Source: Portulaca oleracea (lineage: Eukaryota; Streptophyta; Magnoliopsida; Caryophyllales; Portulacaceae). Taken from it: 64,000 nucleotides of DNA. Under the pieces are notes generated by a model that was not told where the DNA came from, did not search any database, and saw only the letters and a program-made list of their open reading frames with translations. The position numbers and the translations under genes are program-made. Position 1 is the first letter of the stretch. Each line of letters begins with the position of its first letter. The DNA lies in NCBI GenBank assembly GCA_029582165.1, contig CM055871.1, positions 29,868,802 through 29,932,801 on the forward strand, given 5' to 3'. Of this stretch, positions 36,781 through 48,744 are shown piece by piece.

Positions 36781-38773
36781 GAGCCCATGACAAAGGGGTT
36801 GAATTATAGTCAGAATGATCATAAGGGATTGTACAGATAAATTACATGGGATTTATGTTAAATAAAAGGGATCATGAGGTCTAGTTAGGTGGGGATATAA
36901 TAACAACATTTTCGCTGGAAATGGATCTAAATTATATTGGTTTAAAAATTTTGGGGAGGTAAATTGTAACACAAAGATGTCATGGTTATTAGTTTTATAA
37001 ATGTCAAAAACCCAAGGGAATGTATGTGCAATTTATCCCATGTTTTATGGTCCAACTAAAAGTGACCTAATAAGGTTTTACTAAATAGGATTAGTAAACT
37101 AGGTGTGGTTTGAGATTTGGTCTCTAAAAATTTTCGTTAGACAGATGATATGGTAAAGTTAAGTTTTGATAAATTTTGATAATTAAATAAAGGTAAGAAT
37201 TGGGAAAAAGGTTAATTTAAATAAAGTAGTAATTTTATAAGAAAAGTAAGGATTGCTAAATTTTCAAATTATGGTAAATTTTGGTAAGTTCTTGTAATTT
37301 TTAATAAATATTTACCTTATTTCACTAATAGTTGTATTCCACAGTCTCCACTGTATAAAGAGCAATATTAATTAGGTTGAAATCGTACTACCCCCATCTC
37401 AAAATGTTTGTCACAATAATTAACTTTTTGTCCTAATTTGTTTGTCACTGTTACAATTTCAATGATTATAATTTCATTTTTACTTCTAGTTAATAAATTT
37501 ATTCATCTCTTTTTACAACTTCAACAATTACTATATCAATAAATATAGGGATAATTTGGATAATACTAAAATTTTTCATCCCAATTTCAAAGTGTGTATT
37601 GATTTTTTTCAAATTAGTTGAGATGACAAAAAAACTGACACAGAAGTAATAAAAGGCTTTGCAAGTAGTAGTACATGTATAAGATTATGGTTCCCAAATC
37701 ACACACATGTTCCCACAATCAATCAATTGCAAGAAACTAGCTAGAAAGGTTACTAAGGTTCCCTTAATTAGAAGTGTCTGAAGAGTTGGAGGGCCTCACC
37801 ACACCTCTCTAATTAATGGAATAGACTACTACAATAATGAAATCATGTATTTTGTCTGGCTTTGTTTACCGTTACATTGATTCAACATATCGAAACATGG
37901 GTTTGCATCGATGGTTTCCACTATAATTTTCCTTAACATCCATCTCTTGTTAAATATCTCCTGGTCTCAAATGCTTTATTAAAACTAGTTATTTTCATTA
38001 ATTTGTACTACATCCTAACGTGGGGCTAACTACTGTTTATATACTTAAATATATGTTATATTAGTAGAAAGCATGAGAGGAGCCGCCACTAAATATATAT
38101 AGATGATGGGCTTCTAGTTTAGTTTGCGTTTACGTATGCATATCTAAAAACAATTCAGTAGATGGTTTTCTTGATCATCATCAACATTTTGTCTTTTCCT
38201 TACAAATAACCCAAATAGTGAACGTGTACAGCAGACAAATTTGATTAGCTTTTTTTTTTTTTTTGCTTCTTTTTTTTTTCTTCTTAGTAATACGTACAAC
38301 CGCATGATTATGCAGTTGCTTTGCACCAAAATATACAATAGAGTTGTTAAACAGTTGACGTATTTATGTAATTAAGGCAAGTTGAATCTTAGCTATTCAA
38401 TTTGTCTGTTTATGTTTGCTTCTATACACATCTCAATAGCTCATTCGATGAAAATGTTGGAAATGTCACTGAGATGCGGTTCTCTGACCTCTAATTATCC
38501 TCCGTATACAACATTAGTTTTTTTTTAAAATTTATTTATTACCTTTTACATTTCGCACTTAGTGTCCATTTGGTTAATTTAACTCTTTTAGAATTTTTAA
38601 AGATCAAAAGCTGAAATTATGCTAAACAGAGAAAATATACAAAATAATTTTCAACTTTTGAAGAGCTAAAAATAACATTCATAAGGCAAAAAAAGAGAAG
38701 CTACAATTTTGGAATTCTGGATTCTACTTCTAGGGAGCTTGGGAATACAATAAAATCATTAAATTGTATTATA
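36781..38773. other. Non-coding DNA, with a possible Stowaway-like MITE at 37388-37646
   Basis: No gene was recognised. At 37388 CTACCCCCATCTCAAAATG follows TA, and at 37646 a weakly inverted end is followed by TA. The terminal match is poor, so the call is tentative. Confidence 0.35.
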
Positions 38774-38806
38774 CTAGTCAGAAGAAAACGCGCGTTGCGC
38801 GCAGTA
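38774..38806 (-). mobile_element. Helitron 3' terminus on the - strand
   Basis: On -, a palindrome CTGCGCGCAACGCGCG is followed by TTTTCTTCTGACTAG ending at 38774, next to T. This fits the Helitron 3' hairpin plus CTAG end and resembles the 3' end at 9405-9428. The element would extend to higher coordinates; its 5' end was not identified. Confidence 0.55.
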
Positions 38807-39458
38807 AATATATTTCGTGATAGAGTATTATTAGAAAAAGGTAATAAAGAAAAAGAAAGCGGTCTTGCATTAAACTTTAATATAAAAGTATAAAAAAATT
38901 TTAAAAATTTTGGCAATTTGAGTAATGTATAGCACGTGTATTTATTATACATTTTCTAAAATTTTCTAAAATTTACACATCCTCCCAGCAGGTTGCCAAC
39001 CAATATTTTGACAATAATCACCAAACTTAAATCAACCCTCCGAAGAACAAATTAAATAAAATAATAAGGGTTTAGGATAAACTTTCAAGAGGCAAATATC
39101 TTAAATGTCGTACGAACAATACTCGTAACAATGCTTGAACAAAGTAAGTGCAAAGTTCTAATTTTGAAATTAGGAAACTAAAATAAAGGGTAAATAAATA
39201 CTATAATTAAACCATAGAATAATCTCCCAACTTGGGAGTATTTGCTAAATATCATTTGGATAATACCCCATGTATAATTTTGAATAGTAAAAGTGGGTGT
39301 AGAATTTTAATATTTATTTAATGATAAAAATAAAATGAAAACAAAATTACAAAGAAACCTAGAATATAACCCCTTAAGTTTAGCAAAATTACCAAAATGT
39401 AATTGAAATAGTAAACGTGCATTCATGGTTTTTAATATTTAAGGATTTTTTATATTTA

Positions 39459-39482
39459 CTAGTAATAAAAACGCGCGCGATG
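39459..39482 (-). mobile_element. Second Helitron-like 3' terminus on the - strand
   Basis: On -, GCATCGCGCGCGTTTTTATTACTAG ends at 39459 with T beside it. The hairpin is less perfect than at 38774. The two termini 685 bp apart suggest nested or tandem Helitron copies. Confidence 0.45.
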
Positions 39483-39666
39483 CATATACTAAGTGATACA
39501 ATATTCTAAAGGAAGAGGTACTAAAAGGCCAAAAAAGTCATCTCGCATAAACTTCAATATGTCAAAGCCCTTCAAATAGCTTGCCCTAAAACATGAGGTA
39601 TGCTCATTGGAAACAGTGAAAACAAAGCCAAATTGTAACGTGTATAACCTAGTAGACAAAAGAAAA

Positions 39667-40130
39667 TTTAGCAAATTAGACAGAAATAATCCATTATCAA
39701 TTTGGATTCTGGTAGTCCAAAAAAAAAATCGATTGTAGTGGGACATCATTGAGATTATACCCTAAATATCATAGATTTTGTGTTGCATTTGATTCAAAAC
39801 TTAGTATAACACTTTGCCACGATTTTTAATGAATTTATGGTATTTCTCCCAAATTTTTTTCAATTTTTTACGATTTTTTCACTTTTATTTCTTTTAAAAA
39901 ATCATAATAATAGCTCGGACTCTCAAAACAATAATTTAAAAATTGTTTTAGTAACTACACTTCATTATCTTTCTGGTGGTGAGAACGGAAAAAACAAAAA
40001 CAATAAAGGGTAGGAATAAAAAAAATAAAAAGAATGTGGAGATGGATTCGGTACCACTACAATCCTTTTTTTTTTTTTACCACCAGAATCCAAATTGATA
40101 GTAGGGATTATTGCTGTCCAATTCGTGAAA
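39667..40130. repeat. Inverted repeat with about 80-bp arms
   Basis: The arm 39667-39745 (AATTAGACAGAAATAATCC, CAATTTGGATTCTGGTAG, GATTGTAGTGG) returns inverted at 40051-40130 (CCACTACAATCC, CTACCACCAGAATCCAAATTG, GGATTATTGCTGTCCAATT). About 305 bp lie between the arms. It could be a small foldback transposon inside the Helitron region. Confidence 0.65.
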
Positions 40131-42255
40131 ATCGTTATTGTTAGAATCTAATTTTCCAATATTTTATATACGCTTTTGTTTTCAAGGAAAAGATCAAAGA
40201 CCAAATGTATAGATTTTCTACCTAAAAAGTATTAACTCACCAAGATATATGTTGATACAAAAAGTTATATGCAATCTATCCTCTTTTTGAATTTTTTTTT
40301 TTTGAGAGACTGAAGATATATTGATACTATATACTCGATTAAACAAAACGCAACTGAATAGAAATTAAGTTTGCATAATCCGACTTGTTTCAACAAATGC
40401 ATTGAGATTCATTTGTAGTACTGGTATGTTTCAACAAAATGAATTCACCTGTCACTTTCTTTTGAGGTAACAATATCCTGAACCTTTATCTTAATACCAT
40501 TGGCAACTTGCATTAAGTGTATTACATTGGAACATAGATGGAGTAATAATATCCTTAAAACTTGTTTATTTTGTTAATAAATTGAGTCTGATTTACCCTG
40601 ATAAATACAAAACTGACTAATTTGGATAACTTTAGGTTTAGTGGGGATCCTCAAAACAACTACTATTTTTTTTGTTAAGGAGGAGGAATACACATAATAT
40701 GCTTGAAACGACTTGGACGAAAAGAAAAGAAAAAAAATAAATATACAGGATCCAAGCCGCCATATTTACAAACGTCTTAGTGTCCCTATTGACAATGAAT
40801 TTATCAAAGTAGTCCAATTATAAACTTCCAAATCTAGCTTTCATGTTTTTTTGTGATTCATCTTTAATCAATAATTTTCCACATAATCTTCTTATCAAGA
40901 ATAACAAATATTATAGTTGGTAAGTTGGCATTTGCTCTGTTTGCCCAATTTAACTTGCTTTATTGTATCTATCTGCTATAGTTTCAGTGAGCTGCAAATC
41001 AGGACAAATCAACCGCACGTAAGAATCACAAATCCAAGCAAAAATCATATCGGTTGTCCGTAAAACGAGATAACCCCAATCACAATAAACTACATTCAGC
41101 ATTTTGAAGAGAGAGGGAGACATTGAAAATTACATCAACTTATATTTGGAAAATCCTGAGTGTTTCCCCAGTTTAACAAAAAATGTCAGAGCATAGAAAG
41201 ATAATCGAATATTCGCAGTGAATATTCTAAGTAATACATGATTATAGAAAAATGTAACAAAAAGTAAAAAAAATCACAATATTTAGGGCATGTTGCACGC
41301 AATTAATAAACCAAGCAATACAATGTTATAAGGGGAAGGGAACAAAATCAAAATGAAAAGAAAGTGGCATGCATTCAATTTGGCAACGATCTTGAAACGT
41401 CTTTCCTTTTAGAGCTTTAAAAGGAATGGGTTAAGGACTTGAGATGAACCAACATTGATAGTTCCCAAGGAGACAAAACCAAATGTGCTACAAAGGCTTG
41501 GGTTATAATCTTGAATAGGACAAGGATTATTTGGTCAATACAATCAGTAAATTTATCACGATACTATCAAACAGGGTTAAATTCATAAATAAACCCCAAC
41601 TCCAATGCAAGAGATACGATAGAAGCTAATCTAGATTACAACCATGTTCAAGTATTATAAGGACAACCAAATAAGCATATCTTTTTCACAATTCATATTT
41701 TTGGATACCCCCTTACAATGATAGGAGAGGGAATCGAATAATATCCACCTATGATAATCATAGGATAAAATGTTCAAGGTATAAAAACTCTCATTAAAGC
41801 CATGGAAACTTTTATCACAGCCTCCCGGGCTAAAGGATTTATATGTTAACAAAATCTATAGTGACAGGGTATGTAAAAATTCAGAGCTAAACCCTTTTAG
41901 GGTGAAATTTGCCTAGAGTTTTTCTTCTCATAGTGCTCATGAGAGATATTTATGGTTATCTATCATTTCACTGATGTGCGGGGCAGTGAAAATAAAGAAG
42001 AATTATCAATAATTAATATGTGTAAACTGTGAGTATTATTGCATTAAGAAGAGCTTTACAACATTTTGGACAAGTAAAAAATGATGAGAAGAATGGGATA
42101 GACATGATACATAATTTGATCACATTCTCACAGGCCGTCTATTACGGCCACCAGTCGTCTAGAACAACTCATCCACAACATTAATGTCATTGCAAAGTAA
42201 GGACGCAAACTTAGGTTCTCATGTAGGAATTGCAAGAAGCCATTAATTGTAAGAT
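40131..42255. other. Non-coding DNA
   Basis: No gene or convincing element border was recognised in about 2.1 kb. The sequence is AT-rich with A and T homopolymers. Confidence 0.4.
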
Positions 42256-42390
42256 TATAACAACAATAACAAATCCCCAGTACAATCCTGCTAAATACAA
42301 GGTCTAAGGGGACCTAGATGTAGGCGATCTTCCCCTCATGCACGTGAATACATGAAGAGGTCGATTCCAACGGACCACAAAAAAAACCTT
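42256..42390 (-). mobile_element. SINE-like fragment on the - strand
   Basis: On - the order is GGTCCGTTGGAATCGACCTC, then a GATCGCCTACATCTAGGTCCCC region, then GGATTGTACTGGGGATTTGTTATTGTTGTT. The last part matches the widespread plant SINE 3' end that reads GGATTxTACTGGG followed by (TTG)n. The tRNA-like head appears truncated. Confidence 0.6.
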
Positions 42391-42569
42391 TTAATGAAAA
42401 AATGTGGAAAATGATTGGCAAAACAGCTTGGGAAATCAACAGAATAGGCTATGCTTAAAGAAGGAAAACTCCATACCTGTGGGCATCAATCCAAGAGTAG
42501 TAAAGTGCAACAGACGTACCTGCAGGTACCAACACAAGTACAACATTAATCATAAAATATAAAAGGTTA
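42391..42569. other. Short non-coding interval
   Basis: On - a 40-50 bp exon-like stretch (an acceptor CTGCAG, then GTTGCACTTTACTACTC, then a donor ACAG/GTATGG) is visible near 42475-42525. No neighbouring exons could be linked to it. Confidence 0.25.
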
Positions 42570-42851
42570 GGCCCCGTTCTTTTATACGGTAGATTGCGGT
42601 GTGGTACGATACCGTACCGCAACTATTTAATTTCTACCACACTTCACCACATTTCACCACACCACACCACAATCATTACCAATATATCTCTTTACTTTCC
42701 TCTCTTCTTACTTTTCTCCTCTACTTTTCACATTTTCTCTCCTCACCTACCCCACTTACCATAATTCTCACCACAATTCACCACACTTTTTTAAAGTCCA
42801 CCATACCGCACCATTACCACACCGCAACCAACCATATAAAAGAACGAGGCC
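42570..42851. mobile_element. Tourist-like MITE, GCGGTACGG family, copy 2
   Basis: The left end GGCCCCGTTCTTTTATACGG and the right end (other strand) GGCCTCGTTCTTTTATATGG are well preserved. The flanks are TTA and TAA. The interior is CACCACATTTCACCACACC-type text. It is the best preserved member of the family here. Confidence 0.7.
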
Positions 42852-44731
42852 TAAAAACAAACGTTAATTGTAAGATTGATGGTTTAAAATATAAAAGGTT
42901 TGCATTTAATTTTGAAATAAATGGTGCTACTTATACCAATACAAGTCAAGGAAATTACTCGTAAGAGCATATGAAGCACAAGAAGATTAATGGTCAAATA
43001 AAAACCACATAGACCTAGAGTTGGCATCTTTCGGCATCTACAAGGACTCTTACACATGATTAGCATCTACAAGGACTCTTACACATGATTAGCATACATC
43101 TTTCAGCATATGAATGACTCTTACAATCTGGTCATTCAAGTCAGGGGGAAGAAATTGTTGCTCAATCCATCCTTTTGTATATAGCAAAAAGGTTCCTCAT
43201 ACCAGAAATGAAAATCAGACATTCATATTCCTGAGATCCCATTGGATGGCGACAATATGTGGAGTATCTCCTCTTCTTTCTAAATCAAATGCAATTATGC
43301 AAGCTTGAAGGTATCACACCAATTGTTATAAGAAACCATAACAACATAACAATATAAATTTGTCTAAACTATCAACATCTAGATTACCAGAAAAAGTCAG
43401 ATAAAATGAAGGAAATGATCGAAACAAAATTAGGCTTCTTATAAGAACGAGCCATATATAAAATAAACCTTGAAGTTGTGAAGGTTGAGAAATAAAGAAG
43501 TCATGGTAGAGATATCAATTTATGAATAATAATGTTAATATTAAAAATTATAGCTAATACACCAATTGTCAATTACTGTTCTACAATCCTAGAGTTTTTT
43601 TTTTCTGATACTCGTAGAGCTTTTTCTTCTAGATATTAGTTATAGACAACAAGCACAACAAAGTATAAAGAGAACCCTATACAATGAAATTTATAGGAAG
43701 ACAATAAGTGGTTAATCTTTTCGGAGGTGCATTTGAACTATGAGGTTGAATATTATTTTTGTCCCCGTTGAACACTTGAAAAAGCTTCATGACGATAGCC
43801 ATGATTATAACATACTTACAATATTTAGAGCATAGCAACTAATCATGGAACATAAGGCAAACTCCAAAGAATTTTTGACAAAAATAAACAGGCAAACAAT
43901 AAAGTTTTTTGTTGAAAATCTGTGTGACAGATAAAAAGGAACATGAGAGTATTTCCTTTTGAAGTAATGCTCCTAGATTGTTAATTGTGGGACCTATCTC
44001 TACAGGCAGGGTTGAGCAACTCGTTTATAATTATATACATAATTAGTAATTTGTATGACAGGTTAAAGCTGCATTTGAGATATTGGATTGGGGCTTGTAA
44101 TGGGTATTTAAGGCAAAGAACAGGATCCTTATCCTCAATAATCAAACCCAAATCAATCAATAGCATGATCTGGGTACATTGAACATGGGAATATTGGTTA
44201 TGTAGAAAGATATCAAGGAGGATACTCGATAATATCAACCTCAAATCTCTCAAAGGAAAACTCCAACCTCTACATGACAGACCTCAATGATTCAATGTAC
44301 AGGAATCACCTTAAGGCTTCTTCTATCTCCTTTCATTCTTGCAGAACTGCCAGCCAAATGAGCAAAAATCCAAGTTTCGACTCAAATCGGTTTTGTATAA
44401 CATAGAAATTGAAAAATTCACAATCTGAATTGAAACAAGAAAAAAAAGGCAGAAGCAAACATTACCAAACCACCTGAATTAGGCTCAAATTTAACCAACT
44501 TGACTGTCTTTATCCCCTTTCATGGTTGAGTCCAACTTTCCCATAATCAATTTAACCTGAATTGGGCTAATTCACAGGAAAATAACAAGAAAGATTGCGA
44601 CATTAGACACCCCAACCCTGCTTTGCAACGAGATTTTTGATATATTCGACTAAGATTTAGATTATGTATCTCTACCGCTAAGAAAGGTACATCCATCATA
44701 CCTTCAAAATCTCGAGGTCATCCTCCATCAA
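42852..44731. other. Non-coding DNA
   Basis: No gene was recognised. A short tandem duplication (CATCTACAAGGACTCTTACACATGATTAG, twice) stands at 43034-43092. Confidence 0.4.
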
Positions 44732-45012
44732 TGTAACGCCCCGGCCCCTCCCGGGTCGCGGACATTATTGATAAATGTTTCAAGGATCATTGACTGGCCC
44801 CACAAATCACCAGACTTGGTTTCCTGTCTCCTTAGAACTCAAGTATACAGAGCTACAACCATCAGCTTAAGCTTTTGGTTGAGATAATTCCAAATGGTAT
44901 CAGAACCGACCCGCGACCGTGAGCTGCGCCAGTGGATGGGAGAGCCATGGGCTTAAGATTCTGGAGTGTATTGTGGCACAACGAGGACGTTGTGCACTTA
45001 AGTGGGGGTGAT

Positions 45013-45305
45013 TATAATACCCCGGGTATATGGTTACGTGTGGCTTAAAGGGATTGAAATGACTACTTATATCACCAAGGTGCACCTTCTTTTATGGTAG
45101 CTCATCCATTGGGAACTCCTCAGTTAAGCGTGCTTGGCCGGGAGTAGTCTTAGGATAGGTGACCTCCTAGGAAGTTTTCTCAGGCAGCGTGTGAGCGAGG
45201 ACGAAGCACGCTGGAAAGACTCATGGGGATTTGTGGGGCCAGTCAGCAATCCTTGAAGCGGTTATTCGGTAATGTCCGCGGCTCGGGAAGGGTCGGGGCG
45301 TTACA
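45013..45305 (+). repeat. Cassandra LTR, full length, copy 1
   Basis: It runs from TATAATACCCCGGG (mutated from TGTAATACCCC) to GGGGCGTTACA, 293 bp. The 5S-like part is at about 45105-45182. Confidence 0.85.
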
Positions 45306-45440
45306 AATGGTATCAGAACCGACCCGCGACCGTGAGCTGCGCCAGTGGACGGGAGAGCCATGAGCAGTCACCTAGCAGGGCAATGATTCTGGATTGGATT
45401 GTGGCACAACGAGGACGTTGTACACTTAAGTGGGGGTGAC

Positions 45441-45631
45441 TACTCCTCAGTTAAGCATGTTTGGCTGGGAGTAGTCTCAGGATGGGTAACCTCCTGGGAA
45501 GTTTTCTCAGGCAGCGTGTGAGCGAGGACGAAGCACGCTGGAAAGACTCGTGGGGATTTGTGGGGCCAGTCAGCGATCCTTGAAGCGGTTATCGGTTATG
45601 TCCGCGGCTCGGGAAGGGTCGGGGCGTTACA
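45441..45631 (+). repeat. Cassandra LTR, 5'-truncated
   Basis: It starts abruptly within the 5S-like part at TACTCCTCAGTTAAGC and runs to GGGGCGTTACA. About 100 bp of the LTR start are missing. Confidence 0.85.
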
Positions 45632-45766
45632 AATGGTATCAGAGCCGGCCCGTGACCGTGAGCTGCGCCAGTGGACGGGAGAGCCATGGGCAGTCACCTA
45701 GCGGGGCAAAGATTCTAGATTGGATTGTGGCACAACGAGGAAGTTGTGCGCTTAAGTGGGGGTGAC

Positions 45767-46060
45767 TGTAATACCCCGGATATGTGGTTAAAGTGTGGCT
45801 TAAAAAGGATTGAAATGACTACTTATATCACCAAGGTGCACCTTCTTTTATGGTAGCTCATCCGTTGGGAACTTCTCAGTTAAGCGTGCTTGGCTGGGAG
45901 TAGTCTAAGGATGGGTGACCTCCTGGGAAGTTTTCCCGGGCATCGTGTGAGCGAGGACGAAGCACGCTGGAAAGACTTGTGGTGATTTGTGGGGCCAGAC
46001 AGCGATCCTTAAAGCAGTTATCGATAATGTCTGTGACCCGGGAAGGGTCAGGGCGTTACA
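45767..46060 (+). repeat. Cassandra LTR, full length, copy 2
   Basis: It runs from TGTAATACCCCGG to GGGCGTTACA, 294 bp, with intact TG and CA ends. The 5S-like part is at about 45858-45935. Confidence 0.88.
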
Positions 46061-46285
46061 ATCAATGAGACATTAGAATCAGAAAATCCATGTGATAGCC
46101 CTCCATGAAGCAACACCCAAAGGTAACGTTCCTGAAACAAGAAAGATAAAAAGATTCAAAAAGTGCACTAATTTGAGATTATAGGATATATAACCTATGG
46201 TGCATGCCAGTGAAGCGCGGAAAATGCTTAAAACCATAGGATCTAGCACCTCTATACATATATATCATTGATCTCGTATCGTAAA

Positions 46286-46417
46286 TCAGTCGACATCATT
46301 ATCGCCCTCGTCAGCACTGTCGATAAAATCACTGACATCAAAATTCGCGCCATTGTAGTAATAATCCTCGACAGAATCTTCATCATAGGCATTGAGAAGG
46401 TACTCGTTGGAATCCAT
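46286..46417 (-). pseudogene. Short acidic frame, possibly the N-terminus of an ARIADNE-like gene
   Basis: A 43-codon frame begins MDSNEYLLNAYDEDSVED and stays rich in Asp, Glu and Tyr before a TGA at 46286. The beginning resembles plant ARIADNE-type RING E3 ligases, which start MDSE and continue with acidic and Tyr residues. No RING or downstream exon was found. It may be a gene scrap next to the TRIM array. The assignment is weak. Confidence 0.3.
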
Positions 46418-46660
46418 CCCCTCCCTAAAACCCTAATTTGCTCACTGAATCCTCACCAAGCACTGAATTAGGGTGACATGATGCACCGTTGAAGCACATC
46501 ATGACCAAATGCATCCAACATCCAGTATTACTTTTCCAAATTAGGCTTTTAAAGCATCCAAAGACATAAGCAAGTTAACAGCAAGTAAATCATCCAAATA
46601 CCCAAACTTACACCAGTCCTAATCAATAATGAATCTTAATCAACGATGTCCTATATGAAT

Positions 46661-47924
46661 CACTACAAGAAGGTCTAAAAAATAAGACCGTTGTGAACGG
46701 TCTTAATTAGGCTTGAACGGTCGCGCCAGAGGGCGCACGACTGTTCATTTGCGACCGTTCACGACGGTCGCGTCTGATTAGTCGTTTGAGGGGTCGGGCG
46801 ACCGTTCAAATGAACGGTCGCTAATTTGCGACCGTTCATGAACGGTCACAAAAAGGGGCGACCGTTCATGAACGGTCACAAAACGAAGCGACCGTTCATG
46901 AACGGTCACAAATTTGCGACTGTTCAATTCAACGGTCACAAATTTGCGACCGTTCAATTGAACGGTCACAAAATTTTTGAATCTTTTTTTCAATCAAAAT
47001 TACTCGGAAAAATAACCCATTTACAATCCAACCCAGAAATTGAAACTAGATCCAGAACAAGGGAGAAGGGAAAATGAACATGAATCAAGCAACCCAACAT
47101 ATTAAACCCAGAAACTTGAACATGAACATAAAAAATCAAATAAAACATCCGCAGAAAATCAAGACAGGCCCAGAAATTAAGCAAATAAGATACAAGAAAC
47201 GAGGAACAATCAACCCAGAGAATGTATTAAACTTTTGAAAGTATCAAAGTTCAGATCTAATTACATGAACTTAAGATCCGAGAATACAAGATGTTAAACA
47301 AAAAAAAATCTGAATTAAACATGCGAAATTAAATTTAATCTAAACCCTAAACCTAAAAACAAAATCTTTCACACCGTCTACACCTTCTTCGGCTTCTATA
47401 CTCCCTTTTTATACTTGAATTGCTCAATTCTTCCACAAAGCTCAACTGTTCGATCTCTTCCCTTGAACATTTAGATGGAGGCTCTCGATCTTGCTACTTT
47501 TGTGTTGCATATCGGGTTTCATGTGACGAGAAAGAGAATGTGATGGAGATCGCTTTGAGTGTTTTGGGGAATGGAGAAGAGAAGAGTGAAAAAGAGAGAG
47601 AATCGGTGAGATAAGGGAGAATCGAGAAAGAGAAAGATGAGGAAATTAGGGAATAGGAAGGGCGAGTTTCGTCCTGACATTTAATAACAAACGCGCGACC
47701 GTTTAATTGAACAGTCGCAAAATTTGTGACCGTTCAATTGAACGGTCGCAAATTTGTGACCGTTCATTGAACGGTCACAAAATTTATGAGCGTTAAATTG
47801 AACGGTCACAAATTTTGCGACCGTCATTGAACGGTCGCAAATAAACGGTCGCCCGAAAAAAAAATGTGACCGTTCTTTGAACGGTCACAACGGACGGTCG
47901 CATCTGAGCGTCCATCTTGTAGTG
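46661..47924. mobile_element. Non-autonomous CACTA element with palindromic subterminal repeats, 1264 bp
   Basis: The ends are CACTACAAGAAGG and (other strand) CACTACAAGATGG, flanked by the 3-bp TSD AAT (46658-46660 and 47925-47927). Both subterminal regions carry arrays of the palindrome GACCGTTCATGAACGGTC and variants, about six copies each, spaced 28-31 bp (46800-46970 and 47696-47905). Such repeats are the usual transposase-binding sites of CACTA elements. The centre (47000-47690) has 5'-UTR-like and open stretches but no transposase. Confidence 0.85.
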
Positions 47925-48306
47925 AATAAATACATAAACCCCACAAGTTTTGAGTAAGATCACTGGCAAACTCAAGGAAAGTAACTTTATCACAAATTGT
48001 CCCTAAATTTCCATATTCTCCTAATTTTGCTCTTCTAAAATGAGCAATCCAATATAGAAATAGAGAAGATCCAATCTTGAACCATCTCAACAAACCTAAA
48101 ACCGAATTGAAATGAAGAAGCAAAAAGAAACCTGCTTTGAGAGACATCATAGATCTGGCCCTTGATAACCATGAGCAAGGGTTTCTCTGGTGTCAGACCC
48201 ATCAAACTATTTCAACCCCTCTTCATGAATCTTCCCAATTTGAACAAGGGCTGGCAAAGATTCAATTCAGGTTATCCAAATGAGCCAAGAACAATCATGA
48301 ACTGTT

Positions 48307-48456
48307 TTAAACTACATTGTATTCCAAAACCCTAGCCTTGTCGACTTTATACTTCTTCTTGAGAGTACCGATGCAATTCTTGCACTGAACACCGGTCCTC
48401 TGAGCCTTCATGTTCTGTCCATGGCGAGCGTTAATAGTATCGGCCACTCCTACCAT
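48307..48456 (-). pseudogene. Trihelix (Myb/SANT-like) transcription factor fragment
   Basis: A 49-codon frame reads MVGVADTINARHG, then TGVQCKNCIGTLKKKYKVDKARV, then a stop. The order VQCKNxIxTLKKKYKxxKARV is the core of the plant trihelix DNA-binding domain (ASIL-like group). A Cys stands where Arg is usual in KNRID, and Gly where Asp is usual. The domain start and the rest of the gene are absent, so this is a captured or decayed fragment. Confidence 0.7.
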
Positions 48457-48744
48457 TGCTTCTGCCGGTGAGTATCGATGCAATTCTTCCTCCTTCTAGG
48501 AGTCTTCCCTCGCCGGAATCGGATGCTAGCTCGTCTCCGGCGATGGCGCCGACGAGTCCCAGAATTCACTCATCAATGGAGACAACAAAGATGTTCAGTT
48601 TGTGGCCAAGCCTACGATGGAGAAACAGGGAGAGAGGAGATTAGAGAGAGAAAGAGAGATATGGAGAGAGCCGAACAACTAAGCGTCTGAACATCTAGGG
48701 TTGTCAATCTTCAACTCAAGTCGGAGAGAATTACCAAATTGTCA

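Larger units (their letters stand above)
44732..46060 (+). mobile_element. Cassandra-type TRIM tandem array with 5S rRNA-like LTRs
   Basis: The layout is: an inverted partial LTR (44732-44815); an internal domain with primer site (from 44895); LTR (45013-45305); an internal domain (45306-45440); a 5'-truncated LTR (45441-45631); an internal domain (45632-45766); LTR (45767-46060). Each internal domain begins ATGGTATCAGA, the complement of initiator tRNA-Met, right after a GGGCGTTACA LTR end. The LTRs contain AACTCCTCAGTTAAGCGTGC and GGTGACCTCCTGGGAAGT, matching the 3' half of 5S rRNA, the hallmark of Cassandra TRIMs. No protein is encoded, so mobility depends on other retrotransposons. Confidence 0.9.

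Noticed and set aside
42475..42525. Exon-like stretch on the - strand with acceptor and donor
   Set aside because: No adjacent exons or recognisable protein motif could be linked, and chance splice signals are common in such text.
45105..45182. A functional 5S rRNA gene
   Set aside because: Only the 3' half of 5S is similar, it is embedded in an LTR bounded by TG and CA, and primer sites follow; it is Cassandra, not a 5S locus.
45550..45765. 71-codon + frame starting MGICGASQRS
   Set aside because: It lies entirely within Cassandra LTR and internal sequence, which is non-coding.
46778..47077. Repetitive frames with FVTVHERS or FMNGHK repeats
   Set aside because: They are translations of the palindromic CACTA subterminal repeats.
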